Source of the DNA: Datnioides undecimradiatus
Taxonomy: Eukaryota > Chordata > Actinopteri > Lobotiformes > Datnioididae
Direction: 5' to 3'
NCBI GenBank assembly: GCA_008933995.1
Contig: WARS01000046.1
Location: 992,001 to 1,056,000 of the forward strand
Length of the DNA stretch: 64,000 bases
Positions 47,461-58,369 of the stretch are shown in pieces. Every line of letters begins with the position of its first letter. Position 1 is the stretch's first letter. The notes below the pieces were generated by a model. It searched no databases. It worked only from the letters and a program-made list of their open reading frames with translations, and was not told the DNA's origin. The position numbers were made by a program, and so were the translations under genes.

Positions 47461-49254
47461 GTCTGAAATCTGTACCCTGACCAGCTGAGGCTGCAGGGAA
47501 AGGGCTGGAAGAGGTGGAGATCAATGGCTACTACTCCAGCAGAGTGACTGCAAGCTCAGTTTTTACTGTATTTAATATAGAGGTGTGGGTCAAGCTCAAT
47601 TTTAGAGTGATTTTTGAGATGTATGACTGTTTAAGAAGAGAAAAATAAAATATCTGTACTATCTGGCTGTGCTCCAGGGAATTTTAAAAACTCTATTGCT
47701 TCAGCACTAAACAGAAATCATTCTGCATCAGGTCAGACCCCAGTCAAGCTCAGAGAAAAGAAGGGGTGACAAAGAGATAGAGAGAAAGACAGAGGAATAA
47801 AGATGGCAATGAGATGAGATCCCCTGAAGGAAGAAGAGTAAGAGAGGATGAGTGTGTAAAGATGAAAGATGTAGTGATCGTAAACATGGCGACGGGAGGA
47901 GGGGGCAGTATGGAAAGCAGTGCCCCGAAGGCCTGGCAGCCAGAATAAAAGATCGGTTTCCCGGGAGATGTGAACTGGACTGCCTTCAGCGGAAAAAGCC
48001 TACAAAGACACACATACACACACAAGCAATTTCATGTCATGGTATGGTGGAGCATACTAAGAAACTACGACTGATTTGCCAGCTGAGGTTCTTGTTAAAA
48101 CTCAACAACAGCGAGGTGGTTATTAAAAAGACGTTTCCCTCTCCTTGTTTGTATAACCGGCCTTTGATATAGCTCCACCGTCAGGCCAAACAGTGTAACA
48201 AAACTATTTTCTTTGTTGTAGATGATAAAAAGTTCTGCAATGTAATTTAAAATGTTCTTGTTGACTCATATTCAGTTTAAATCATTAGCCTTTCAAATGC
48301 TGCAGAATATTAAATGGATGATGGATTTTCCAAAAGCTGATTTTGACAAATGATCTAGGTGAAGCAGATGAAAGCTAAGCCTCTATCACTTGTACAGACA
48401 GTGAACCGACACTGTCCAGTCGCCAGCTCGCAAATCCAATAGGAACTGACACCATACTGCAAACAATGGAGGATCACGGTTCCAGCGGGCCTGGAGCCAA
48501 ATCAAAGAACTGATTGATTTTGCGATCAGTCCCTGTCACTCAATAAAAACAATCAGACTCAAACCGGTTCCTGGCAAAAACAAAATGACAGCAAATGTTT
48601 AGGGTGATACCAACCAATCGCTTAGACTTGTCATCACACTGTCACCACAGTACAACAGTTGTTTTGAAAAAGAGAAGCTGACAGGCACCGAGACAAACAG
48701 TGAGTTAGTGGTAGATACATGAAATTCTGGCCTTGATTACCGATATTTAAAGGCTGAAGCTGCCGTTGTCACTACTTTCCAGTCAGCTCCAACCAAACCC
48801 ACGCAGCTGACTGACTTGTGTGCGGGGGAATGGGAACGCTGACTAAACAGACCTCTGAAGTGGACAGTGGGAGCTTTGTGTTTCTGTGAAGACTGTAAAG
48901 TCTAAGGAAATTAAGGTCAACTTATATAATTGACATTTTGGACACTGACACCTTTAATACTCACAAACACACGCAGTAGGCCCCTCTAGCTGCACAAAGG
49001 AAGGAAGCATGAAAATCAAAGTGGCCACTGTACGCTGAAGTTTTGGTGTGTGCAGCACAGTTGGCTCTACTCATCAGTGGCCAGTAAATCAGCATCAGAC
49101 ACACTCTGACCTGTCTGAATGTGTCATTTAGTGTACTGCTTATTTTTGGATAAATCCGTATTTATTCTTTTACAAAAAGAGGTTTTATTTGTCCTTTCAT
49201 TACGTTTTTTTTGGATTAGAAAGACAGACCTTCTGCCGAAGAAGTGGGCCAACT

Positions 49255-49395
49255 TGAAGTGATGTGGGTTGACTTGAGGCATGATGCAACATGAGGTGAC
49301 TGAGGAGACACTATAGGACATAAGGCAACGTGCGGCGTTATGAGGTGCTGTGACGTGATGCGACGTGATGCGACATGAGAGGTGTCATGAGGAGT
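49255..49395 (+). repeat. degenerate minisatellite with TGATGCGACG units
   Basis: Imperfect units of about 10-20 bases (GTGATGCGAC twice in tandem, with related ATGATGCAAC and GTGATGTGGG versions) spread over 140 bases. Confidence 0.6.
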
Positions 49396-49639
49396 GGACT
49401 GTCACAGCTACTTTCATGTGTCGGCTTTGGCGTGTCAGCATGCTGAGATTACTGCTAAGCAACATCTAAAACTGTCAGTTAAACCTGAGACTGGGGATTA
49501 TCCACTGACCATCCAGAGATGAGTTTTCAACAAAGAAAGTTTAATGATGACACAAGACTTTATTGTTTGTGCGGCCTCACATCCTAAATTTCGATGCTGA
49601 CAAGAACGGATCTATTTTTGACTTCTTCACTGCTGGTCT

Positions 49640-49888
49640 GCAGAGTGTGCGCATGTGTGTGTGCATGCATGAGTGTGTCCATGCATGCATGTGTGCATGT
49701 GTGCGTTTGCTTTCTGCTGTGTCATAGCAAGTACGACAGACAGACAGCCAGAGAGAGACACACACAGACAAACAGTGTCATGCCAGGCAGCATTTCTCAC
49801 TCACTCTGTGACCAGCTGCTTCAACACACACACACACACACACACGCGCACACACACACACGCACACACACACACACACACACACACT
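49640..49888. repeat. TG/CA and GCATGCAT alternating purine-pyrimidine tracts
   Basis: A TGTGCATGCATG-rich segment (49645-49710) is followed by a CA array with CG interruptions (49824-49888). Both are alternating purine-pyrimidine DNA. Open frames across them encode only low-complexity His/Thr or Cys/Val strings and are not genes. Confidence 0.85.
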
Positions 49889-50886
49889 GAGACACACCCT
49901 GACTTTTCTCCACTCTCCATGCAGACATTTTTTTTAATGAAGGTGTTAATTAATAATGAATGAGGAGCAGCAGGCAATTCAGTCCAGACTCCCAAAGTCA
50001 CATCGCCACAATGTCACACAGACACATGTTCTCATAACAACACGGTCATACCAAACACACAGCCACTTCACAGTTTCCCATAAAAACCTGCATGCCAGTC
50101 TTTAAGGTATGAACTGTTCCTGCATCATAAAGAATATTAAGAATATTAAATGATACTGATTACATTTATGATGAAAACAAACTGTAAACTAACAAGCTAA
50201 TGAATTAACTGAGTAAAACAAAAGAGAAATGTGCTTTCTTTTACGCATGTTGACCCTGTGTTTTCATTTTCTTGCCATTAATGTGCTAGTGTCACATATG
50301 GCAATCTTACATGTCAAATTTTAAGCTTCAATATAATACTTTTTAAAAAATGCTTTAAATGCTCATGCTCACATAACCTAAACATGGTTATTTACATAAT
50401 AAATTAGTATAACTTAAGCAAAGTTAAAGTACATTAAAGGTAATTGTAACTATAAGCATTTCCATCACACTATGAGGACACAAACCTCCAGCTTGTGATG
50501 CAGCAATGTTGAGTCTATTTCCAGGAGAAAAGCTTGCATGTTTAGAAACAGCTTAAATGTGACACAGTGGCTGCTGACGTCCTCAGATGTCTGGGCAAGT
50601 GCGAGCTACATGTGTGGTATGAAAGTGCATGTGTGTGTGTGTGTTGTTGCATGTTGTAAGTGAGAAGAAAGGAGCAGACAGCTGCTGACTCCTGCTTGAT
50701 CTGGAGAGTAATCGCGGGGAGGGACGGTGTATGGTGTGGGTTTTTATGTGTGAGAGTCGATATGGGTGTGTGTCTGTGTCTGTGTGTGTCAGTGAGTGTC
50801 AGTGAGAACAGTAGAGCTATTTAAAAAATCAGAACAAACGTGCATCAGACAACTTTACAACCAATTGGATGTAAAAATAGGCATTT

Positions 50887-50936
50887 CACACAGACACACA
50901 CACACACACACACACAGGTACACACACAGACACACA
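50887..50936. repeat. (CA)n microsatellite, interrupted
   Basis: CA array with AGGTA and AGA interruptions in the dpysl5 5' intron. Confidence 0.92.
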
Positions 50937-52503
50937 TAGGATGAGGCTTAAAGAGTTGTGGGTGCTGCTGGAGGTTCGTGGATGAATAAGCCATTAGTGA
51001 ATCACACACAGATAAACAGACAATAACAACAGCGGTCACAGTCGCATAACTAACTAGGCCATCACTCAGAGGATTAGGGGCATGTCTCTCTGCATGCATT
51101 CTGATCATGTTATACATTTTTGTGCAAAATATTTTTATTAATTCATTTTTTCTCTTCTCACCCATTTCTCATCTCCATTTCAGTCCATCTGAAGGATCTA
51201 ACAAAGAGGAGCTTTTCTGTAGCAGTTTATATTTTCTGATCTTTGACCTTTCTGTCTGTGCCACCAACAGACCAAATATCAACTTTGCAAACAGATATCT
51301 CATAATCGGATTGTTGATTCCTATCCAGCACACTCTCCTCCTCTTGACTTTAAATGTGTCCACAAAAAGCGCTTTAACAGTGTGGATCTGTCACTCCTTT
51401 CCAGCATCAGAATCAGGGTGCCTGCAATGCCAATCTTTGCAACTTGTGAAATCAACAAAGCGGCAATCACACACACCTCACTCAGTGACTGACCAGGCAT
51501 GCGGAGGTGAGCAGCTTCAATCACTCTTTATATGCATTAGTGCAACACAGCCAGTGCCTTTAGGGAAAGACTGTCTGTCTGCACCCTTACACCCATTCCC
51601 ATGATTCACTGGGTCTCGCCCTTGTCTATGACAGCTTTTCAGCCTCTGAGCACTGGCCATACAGAACACTTATTTAATCTGGTCAAATGACATTGAGTAC
51701 AAGCTAGTTTTGGGCCCTTGAGACCCCAGAATGCCATTGAAAGTAAGGCAGTGAGTTATAGCCCTTGCCATTTTATTCTCATTTATTGTACCTGTAACTG
51801 TCTATACCATATATGGTAAGCTATTGATTTAGGATGATTAGGCAATAGTCAATGGACAGAAAACAAACATTAAGTGATTAACCAAACATCCATCTATCTA
51901 TTATCTAAACCTCTTATTCGTCTTTAATCTGAACAGACAATTAGAGTTTCAATTACAGTAGCCTAACCTGGACTGTGGAAGAAGAGCCATACAAGCAACA
52001 TGCAGACTCCACACAGAAAGGTTCTGCCTTCTTGCTCACAGATCACTGTGCTACCCATTTATCAGACAGCCGAATTGAATATTTTCCAACTGCAACCTTT
52101 CAGATGTGAGGATTTTTCTTATTCATCTGTTTTATATTGCTACAAATGTATCATATGGATTCATCTTTACTGAAAGATTCACACATAAGAGGTAATTAAC
52201 ATGAAGCAGCTAATTACAAAAAGGATCAATGATAACAAAATGGAATATACCATGTGTAGGCAAACAGGTTACATCATCTAATTAGGATGCTTGCTAATAG
52301 ATTATATTCATTGTGCTGCACCGAGGAGCCTTAGAGCTCCTTAAAGCACCCTTGAGGATACTTAATCCAAAATGAAGAAGACCTCAACACCCTCTGATCC
52401 ACAAAACCAGAGCAGGTGTGCATGCAAAAACCTTCCTGCAGAATCCATCGGAAAAGGAGGTAAAACAGGAGATCAAATCACCTGTTCAAATTGTGTTCTC
52501 AAC

Positions 52504-52532
52504 CACACACACACACACACACACACACACAC
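52504..52532. repeat. (CA)n microsatellite
   Basis: About 14 perfect CA units. Confidence 0.95.
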
Positions 52533-52653
52533 CAGCAGACTCGTTTGTATGCATGACGATTTCAGACCCTCCTCTTCATCATCACTGTGACTCAATATAT
52601 TTGGTAGAGCAAAGAATAACCTATAAACGAATTACAGACTTACATAACGACCA

Positions 52654-52770
52654 ACACACACACATACACACACACACACACAAACACACGCATTGCACAC
52701 AGCCTTATTGCACTGATGGCACGCCAAATAAACACACAGACACTCGCGCGCGCACACACGGACACACTCA
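52654..52770. repeat. CA-rich compound microsatellite
   Basis: CACACATACACACA and later ACACTCGCGCGCGCACACAC segments separated by unique sequence. Confidence 0.8.
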
Positions 52771-53171
52771 TATCTCACCCATATTTCGTCGCCAAGAGGC
52801 ACACGACGTTAGCTTGCAACATACAACAAATCTTCCCTTTTCTGTGTGAAAATCATTCAATTTAGTTCCAGAAAAGCCTCGCGTTCATCAAATCCCACTC
52901 AGGTGCAAACGTAAAATTATATAATTGGTTGACTGAACATTTTACAATAAGATATCGTTACAGAAAACACTGATATTAACGTTAGTGTGGGAAAAAAACG
53001 GGGCATTGACGTTAGAACGCTGCGGTTACAAACGTTATACGACATATTACAGAAATATAACGATTTTAACGGTCTAAATAAGAGCATTTAGGGTGGATTT
53101 CTTAAATTCTTGACAAACAGAAAAACAAATACTGATATCTTATTTTTTTCAACATATTTTTGGCTTCTTAC

Positions 53172-53330
53172 CCTTTATATTCCAAATTCCCAGATCCTCC
53201 TCAGTAGGAGCCTCTCTCCGTTGCCCAGCACTAGCCGGAGTGCGCGAGGAGGACAGCTGGCACAGCGCGAGCCGCAGATGCTTCGATGCCGACAGTCCGG
53301 CAGTAGCCAATCAGAAGCCACTCGAACCTG
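53172..53330 (-). promoter_or_regulatory. dpysl5: probable dpysl5 promoter and non-coding exon 1
   Basis: The block has a cluster of CpGs. A strong minus-strand donor (TATAAAGG, then GTAAGAAG) ends at 53172 and would splice to the start-codon exon at 45255. Two CCAAT boxes (near 53306 and 53349) lie at its upstream side. The transcription start is not defined. Support is composition, splice donor and position only. Confidence 0.45.
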
Positions 53331-53359
53331 AGCAACGGAAAGGCTGACCAATAGGAGAC

Positions 53360-56300
53360 GAGATGTGTCCATCGAAGGGGTCTCCTCTTTTGCTCTGTAG
53401 AGAGGGGCGTATCTCTTGCCTCCAGAGATATGTGCTACCTTCAAACGCTGTCGGACATATTGGTCTAGTGCCTGAAGAACTGATAATCTAGCTGATCATA
53501 CAAACTGTGAATGTTTTAATGACTACATCTAAATTTTCAGGCAAAGGTAAACGCAAACTCCAAAGAAACCTCTAGAGAAACAATGTATTACTGGGATAAT
53601 AAATTAAGATTAAATGGTCAGTATTCATTTTGGCTGACAAATCAAATTATACTACAAAGTTTCTTTGTAGCTGATCTGGAGTTGTCAACTGTAAATGTAT
53701 TAATTATCTCTCTCTTCTACCTCAATGAGAATTGTATGACATAACTCATGGTTTCTGCACATATTCTATAAATATTAGTTTAAGGTGTTGTCATGTATAT
53801 AAGTGTAACAAACTATCCACTAGCCTGGCATAAAAATAGATATTGTTGATTTTTACCATATTTCATTTTAAAATATGTAACATGATGAAATTATCCTTCA
53901 GTCAACACCACTGATGTCCAAAACTGAAACACTGGGCAACAAAAATTATATACTTATATATCTAGTTTGGTATTATTTTTGACCCGCAGCACTTGAATGC
54001 AGCGTCTCCACTCAGAAGAGTTTACAAGGAGCACTTGAAGGCGACAATATGTGGATGAAGGAGCACAGTGTGGAGACAGGGCGCTCCTCCTTGGCAGCGT
54101 GGCTGACTGTTGCTGTGATGGGATTTCAGGAGGTGAGAGCAGAGTGAAACGACATTTGTCACAGGTGTCAACGGATGTGTAATTTACTGCCTGTCTGTCT
54201 GAGCAGCCCGCAGAGACTATTTGAATTCGACAGTATGAAATGACAATACTACTTTCTGTCAACATTAGCAAACTGTTATCTCGCAGGAAAAATGTGTATT
54301 TGGACCCTTGCATGATTAATAAATACAAAATATACCCCTAATTCATATTATAAGGATTGTAGAGCTTTCTGATACCTAGGACTACACAATGTTAGTCTTC
54401 AACACCCTGTTAGCTACACAAACTGTGTTTTATGTGCTGCATAGCTGTCCTTGCACTGCACTTACAAAGTTGTCTGTTAAACCGGAGCCTTGCAACTCCA
54501 GACTCCAAAGAGGTGAATCAGAAACACTCATGAATAAAAGGCCCTGCAGAATCAGCGACAGTGTCTGTGCACTTATCCTGTCATCATTATTGTGAGGTTA
54601 TTGCTCAGCAGTTTTTTTTTTAACCTACTCGAATCCATTCTGTTCTCCAACACATTAGAAACACTGGGCATTTATGTTCTTTGATCGTGCACTGTAACTT
54701 TAAAGCCAACAGACATGCGCTGACATTAGAGGTGTAGCAACTTTGACCTCCAAATCAATGTTTTATTTGAATTATTGAAAATTGCCTGTGGAGTTTTTGG
54801 CATACAGAGTCCACAAACTGTCACAAGTCGACAAACCGCCACTTGTGAGAGCTTGGTTCGTTCTGCACACAACGCTGAGTGTTACTGTGTTGGTTTGACG
54901 TCAGCAAATTTCAGCTGTGCCTCAACAAAAAGGGGGAACTGACAGCAAAGACAGTGAACTGAATTTGGACTTGGACCTGAGCAGTTGCATCCTTAACTGA
55001 CATGAAGGCAGATAACACCGAGCCTTTAGGCTAAATCACAAGAAACAGTCTTTTTTTTTTTATTCACGTTTCATTTCTTACATTGTTCAAGTACAAAGTT
55101 AAAATGCCTTTTTAATTAGTTCATATTCATACAAGAGTAAAATAATAATAGTGCCTTTTCATTACTACGACAAACTTAAATACAGTCATTGTAAAGACAA
55201 ACTTGATTCATACTCCTAACAATATATTTTTCTTATTTTCAGATAAAATTTTAGCACCTTTTGAAACACCACCGGGTCCTCCTTTTCCTGAAAGCTCATC
55301 TTTCATTTAGTCCATGAGATGAGTGTCTGAATGCGCCACAGCATTGTATTTGTAGGTGTTGTGCATGTGTCTCTGCGTCTGAGCGTCGTCCGCTCTGTGT
55401 GTCGATAACAGTGTTTTTTTTAGGTGTGTGTGTTAATAAGTGTATCAGTGTGGAAAACAACGCGTCACGCAGCCTAAAAGCTGTCGATAGGCGAACAGAA
55501 ACATCATCACCGTGTCACCCATCGTCTAAAAACATCAACTCCATCCCTCTCGCTTTTGTCCGACTGTACTCTCATACAGACACATGTTGAAATAACACCG
55601 CTTGACAACAAAAATGGGCTGAAATCCCGCGTTGAACCAGCGGCTTCAAGCTGTTTTGGCTTGCGAGCCTTTAAAACGAAGCTAGTTGTAACGCCTCATC
55701 TCAGGTGGTGTATGTTGGAGACCTGGATACAAGGCTTATCTTTGTGATCTTGGCTCTGATGTTGCTAAAAAGTCATTACAATGTGCGATCTTCATGTTTT
55801 CAGTCACCTGATCACATCCTCGTACAAACACACTTTGAAGCGTGGCTGTCTGAGGTTCTTATTTACTGTGTATTAACCGCAGTGGGTGGCCGTTGAGTGG
55901 TTATGTCGTCCTCTTTAAGTCTCCTTTTTGTAACGGGAGTTGCTGGTCTGCCGCTGCCTCGGTCGGTTAGTTTGTTACGTTAATTTGGATCCAAGCCGAC
56001 ATGTTAAAAACAATGAAGTACAACACACAATAACACAAAACCCTAACTGACTTGAGGTGGCGGAAGATCAGCAACTCTACGTTCTGCAAGTCTGGTGGCT
56101 CTGGAGAGGAGGCTTGGATATAGAGCTTCAGTTCCCCATCAGAAAGGGCTGAGGACATCAGTCTAAAGCTGTGCGAACACTGTAGATACAGCAAACACTT
56201 AGTGATATTGATTTTATTGGTGGCTAAAATAGGTTTTGCTGCCGACCTCGTCCACAGCGGTACTTTGCTTTGTTTCCAGTGCCAGACCTTCCCTCTGCTT

Positions 56301-57190
56301 CTCCAAACTGGGTCCTGCTGATTGCATCTACTGACTATGGATGAAAACCTCATGCAACCACACTTTAAAATGTCCAAACTAAGCCTTTAAAGTCCAACAG
56401 GGAATATTTTAAGAATACCTAATTTTATTTTATTTTCTTTTTTTTAAATTCATTGATTCATTCCTAATCTTTTTGGCTTGTAATCACGCGAATGAAGACA
56501 TGTCAACTTGTGAACCTTCATCACAGCTTCAGTGAAGATGACGTTTGTAAGAACTTACAGTACATTTAGGGTTTTTTAAATGTTTGTCTCCTTTAGGGCA
56601 TTTTTAGAGGCCATGAGGAGCAATAAAACAATTTTCTGTGACAGCTTTGTTATTTTACCCATTTACCTATCTGATGACTCCTCAGAGTTATGTTTGGAAA
56701 CCATGGGAGAGTCCTGAACCACTGTTATAACTTGCATTTGACTTACATAGTTTGATTAAAATGTGAAAATACATAAAACCGAACACTTGATACTGAAGAG
56801 CTTCCTCTTTCTTTCAAACTGTTTCATTTAAATAAAAGTGTGGAGGGGTAAAAGTAAAGCTGGAACAATTAACTGTTTCATCAATGGACGGAAAAATTAT
56901 TCAACAACAATTTTGCTAAGTGGTTGAATGAAAGTAGCAGACATTCCCTGGCTTTTACTTCCCAAATGTGAATATTTTCAATTTTTTCCGAGTCTTCTGT
57001 GACAGTTGATTAAACAAAACGAGACATTTTGAAGACCTTGGGGAAACTTATGACATGTTTTTGCTGTTGTTTTGGTTTGGTTTTTTTTTGTCAGACCAAA
57101 AGACTAAAATCTGCAGATTAACCAATAAAGAAAATAACTGTTACTTGAGTAAAACTGTCCAATATTTCCCAAGAAAGAAGCAGAGATTGA
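53360..57190. other. intergenic between dpysl5 promoter and dnmt3a 3' end
   Basis: No gene supported. Contains a copy of the AT-rich dispersed repeat at 56861-57135. A minus-strand AATAAA followed by an A run at about 55055-55066 could be a very distal dnmt3a polyadenylation site, but nothing else supports that. Confidence 0.4.
56861..57135. repeat. copy of the interspersed AT-rich repeat
   Basis: Starts AAAGCTGGAACAATTAACTG and ends CTGCAGATTAACCAATAAAG, then AAAATAACTGTTACTTG. Internal words (GAGACATTTTGAAGACC, TTGTCAGACCAAAAGACTAA) match the internal part of the same family. Confidence 0.5.
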
Positions 57191-57214
57191 AGATTATTAA
57201 TGAAATTAATTAAT

Positions 57215-57220
57215 TTTATT
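57215..57220 (-). terminator. candidate dnmt3a polyadenylation signal (AATAAA)
   Basis: First minus-strand AATAAA downstream of the most distal miR-29 seed match (57583-57589). Nearer candidates exist, for example 58127-58132. Confidence 0.35.
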
Positions 57221-57582
57221 TAGTAAACTTCTTAACTTTGGGAACCACTGGAAAGTCTGGACTTTGCTTCGGTGTGAGGAACTTCTTTTCCATTTCCCAT
57301 CGCAGGAAAAAGTTCCCACCCAGATCTTCAAAGCTGTGGTTTTAATGGGTATTTGTTAATGAAGTTGTCTGAAGTAATCTAAGGTTCCACGTCCACCTCG
57401 TTAACAAAACTACATTCGGTGTTATTTCAACCCGCTCCTGTTTGAGTGTCCTTTAGCTCATCAGTTTAACAATTTCTTCTGGCATCCTTGGGTACAATAG
57501 AACAAGTCACTATACTAACTGTAATATATGCTTTCTCTAGCCTCTCTCTCTCTCTCCTCTAGGCTGAGACTGAACTGAACTG

Positions 57583-57589
57583 AGCACCA
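57583..57589 (-). promoter_or_regulatory. miR-29 seed match (7mer)
   Basis: TGGTGCT on the dnmt3a sense strand, complementary to miR-29 positions 2-8. Confidence 0.45.
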
Positions 57590-57718
57590 ACCTGGAACAG
57601 TACACACACACAATAACAGATTATTATTGTAATTATTATTACCATTATTATTATGATCATTACTCCCTAATCTAACATGGAATCGGAGATTACACTGACT
57701 GACTGACATGCAGCACCT

Positions 57719-57800
57719 GGGGGTTGGGGGGGTGGGGGGGGGCAGGGGTTGGGGGGTTGGGTCGAGTGGGGGTGGGGCGGGTGGGTGGTGGGGTTTTGGG
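57719..57800 (+). other. G-quadruplex-prone G-rich tract
   Basis: About 80 bases made mostly of G runs of 3-8 separated by short T or mixed spacers, on the plus strand. On the dnmt3a sense strand it is C-rich. Confidence 0.8.
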
Positions 57801-57807
57801 AGCACCA
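57801..57807 (-). promoter_or_regulatory. miR-29 seed match (7mer)
   Basis: TGGTGCT on the dnmt3a sense strand, directly beside the C-rich tract. Confidence 0.45.
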
Positions 57808-57983
57808 AGCGACGCAGTGTGATGACGTCACACCCGACGGCGCCGTGGGAAGCCTGATGGCAACAGGCGGCCGGTAAAAACACAGTGTGTATGCATGTGT
57901 GCGCGTGGGGGTGCGTGTTCGTGTTTGTGTGTAATGATGCTATGTTTTGTTTAGACAAGCGTTTGCACTGTGTTTCCAGCAAA

Positions 57984-58020
57984 TGTGTGTGTGTGTGTGT
58001 GTGTGTGTGTGTCTGTGTGT
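57984..58020. repeat. (TG)n microsatellite
   Basis: TG array with one TC interruption in the putative dnmt3a 3'UTR. Confidence 0.95.
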
Positions 58021-58282
58021 GTAACCTGCAAGAGCACTGTAAAAAAGAGCAGAGTTTAAAAAGCACCTGAAGGTTGGTTGTATAAACGGAGAGTAAACAT
58101 GATGGAAAAAACTTTGAACCTGCTGGTTTATTGTTGTTTTTTTTGTTGCTGTTTGTGCATGTGCATGTGTGTGTTCGTGTGTGTCAGCATAGACTGCATG
58201 TGTCCAGTTGTTAGCTGGTATCTGAGGAAGGTCAGAGGATCGGAAGGCTTCCTGGATAAAGATGGTCGTCTTATGACCAAAA

Positions 58283-58289
58283 AGCACCA
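58283..58289 (-). promoter_or_regulatory. miR-29 seed match (7mer)
   Basis: TGGTGCT on the dnmt3a sense strand. Confidence 0.45.
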
Positions 58290-58336
58290 GACTGAACGAG
58301 ATGTTTTCTCAAAAGACAGCCCTGTCTAAATAAAAC

Positions 58337-58369
58337 GTGTGTGTGTGTGTGTGTGTGTCTGTGTGTGTA
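58337..58369. repeat. (TG)n microsatellite
   Basis: TG array with one TC interruption. Confidence 0.95.

Larger units (their letters stand above)
45256..53171 (-). other. dpysl5: dpysl5 5' intron (about 7.9 kb, putative)
   Basis: Between the start-codon exon (acceptor CGTGTAG just upstream of ATG) and the putative first exon. No coding segment recognised. Contains an octamer ATGCAAAT (45591-45598), a copy of the dispersed AT-rich repeat (46355-46635), GA-rich tracts (47340-47460, 47755-47850), a degenerate TGATGCGACG repeat (49255-49395) and several CA arrays (49640-49888, 50887-50936, 52504-52532, 52654-52770). Confidence 0.5.

Noticed and set aside
49824-49888. Short regularly spaced repeats that could suggest a CRISPR-like array
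   Set aside because: Dinucleotide microsatellite with CG interruptions; no direct repeat/spacer structure, and the genome is vertebrate.
51107-51604. 165-codon open frame on the plus strand
   Set aside because: Single open frame without splice context, low-complexity composition and no recognisable motif; lies in the dpysl5 5' intron.
52418-52849. 143-codon open frame on the plus strand
   Set aside because: Mostly HTHTHT strings from CA repeats.
55055-55070. Distal dnmt3a polyadenylation site (AATAAA followed by A run on the minus strand)
   Set aside because: Would imply a 6.4-kb 3'UTR crossing a repeat copy with nothing else in support; the nearer signal at 57215 is preferred.
57515-58066. 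183-codon open frame on the minus strand
   Set aside because: It is built from a CA microsatellite (His/Thr repeats) and the C-rich tract (poly-Pro) in the putative dnmt3a 3'UTR; no domain or family similarity.
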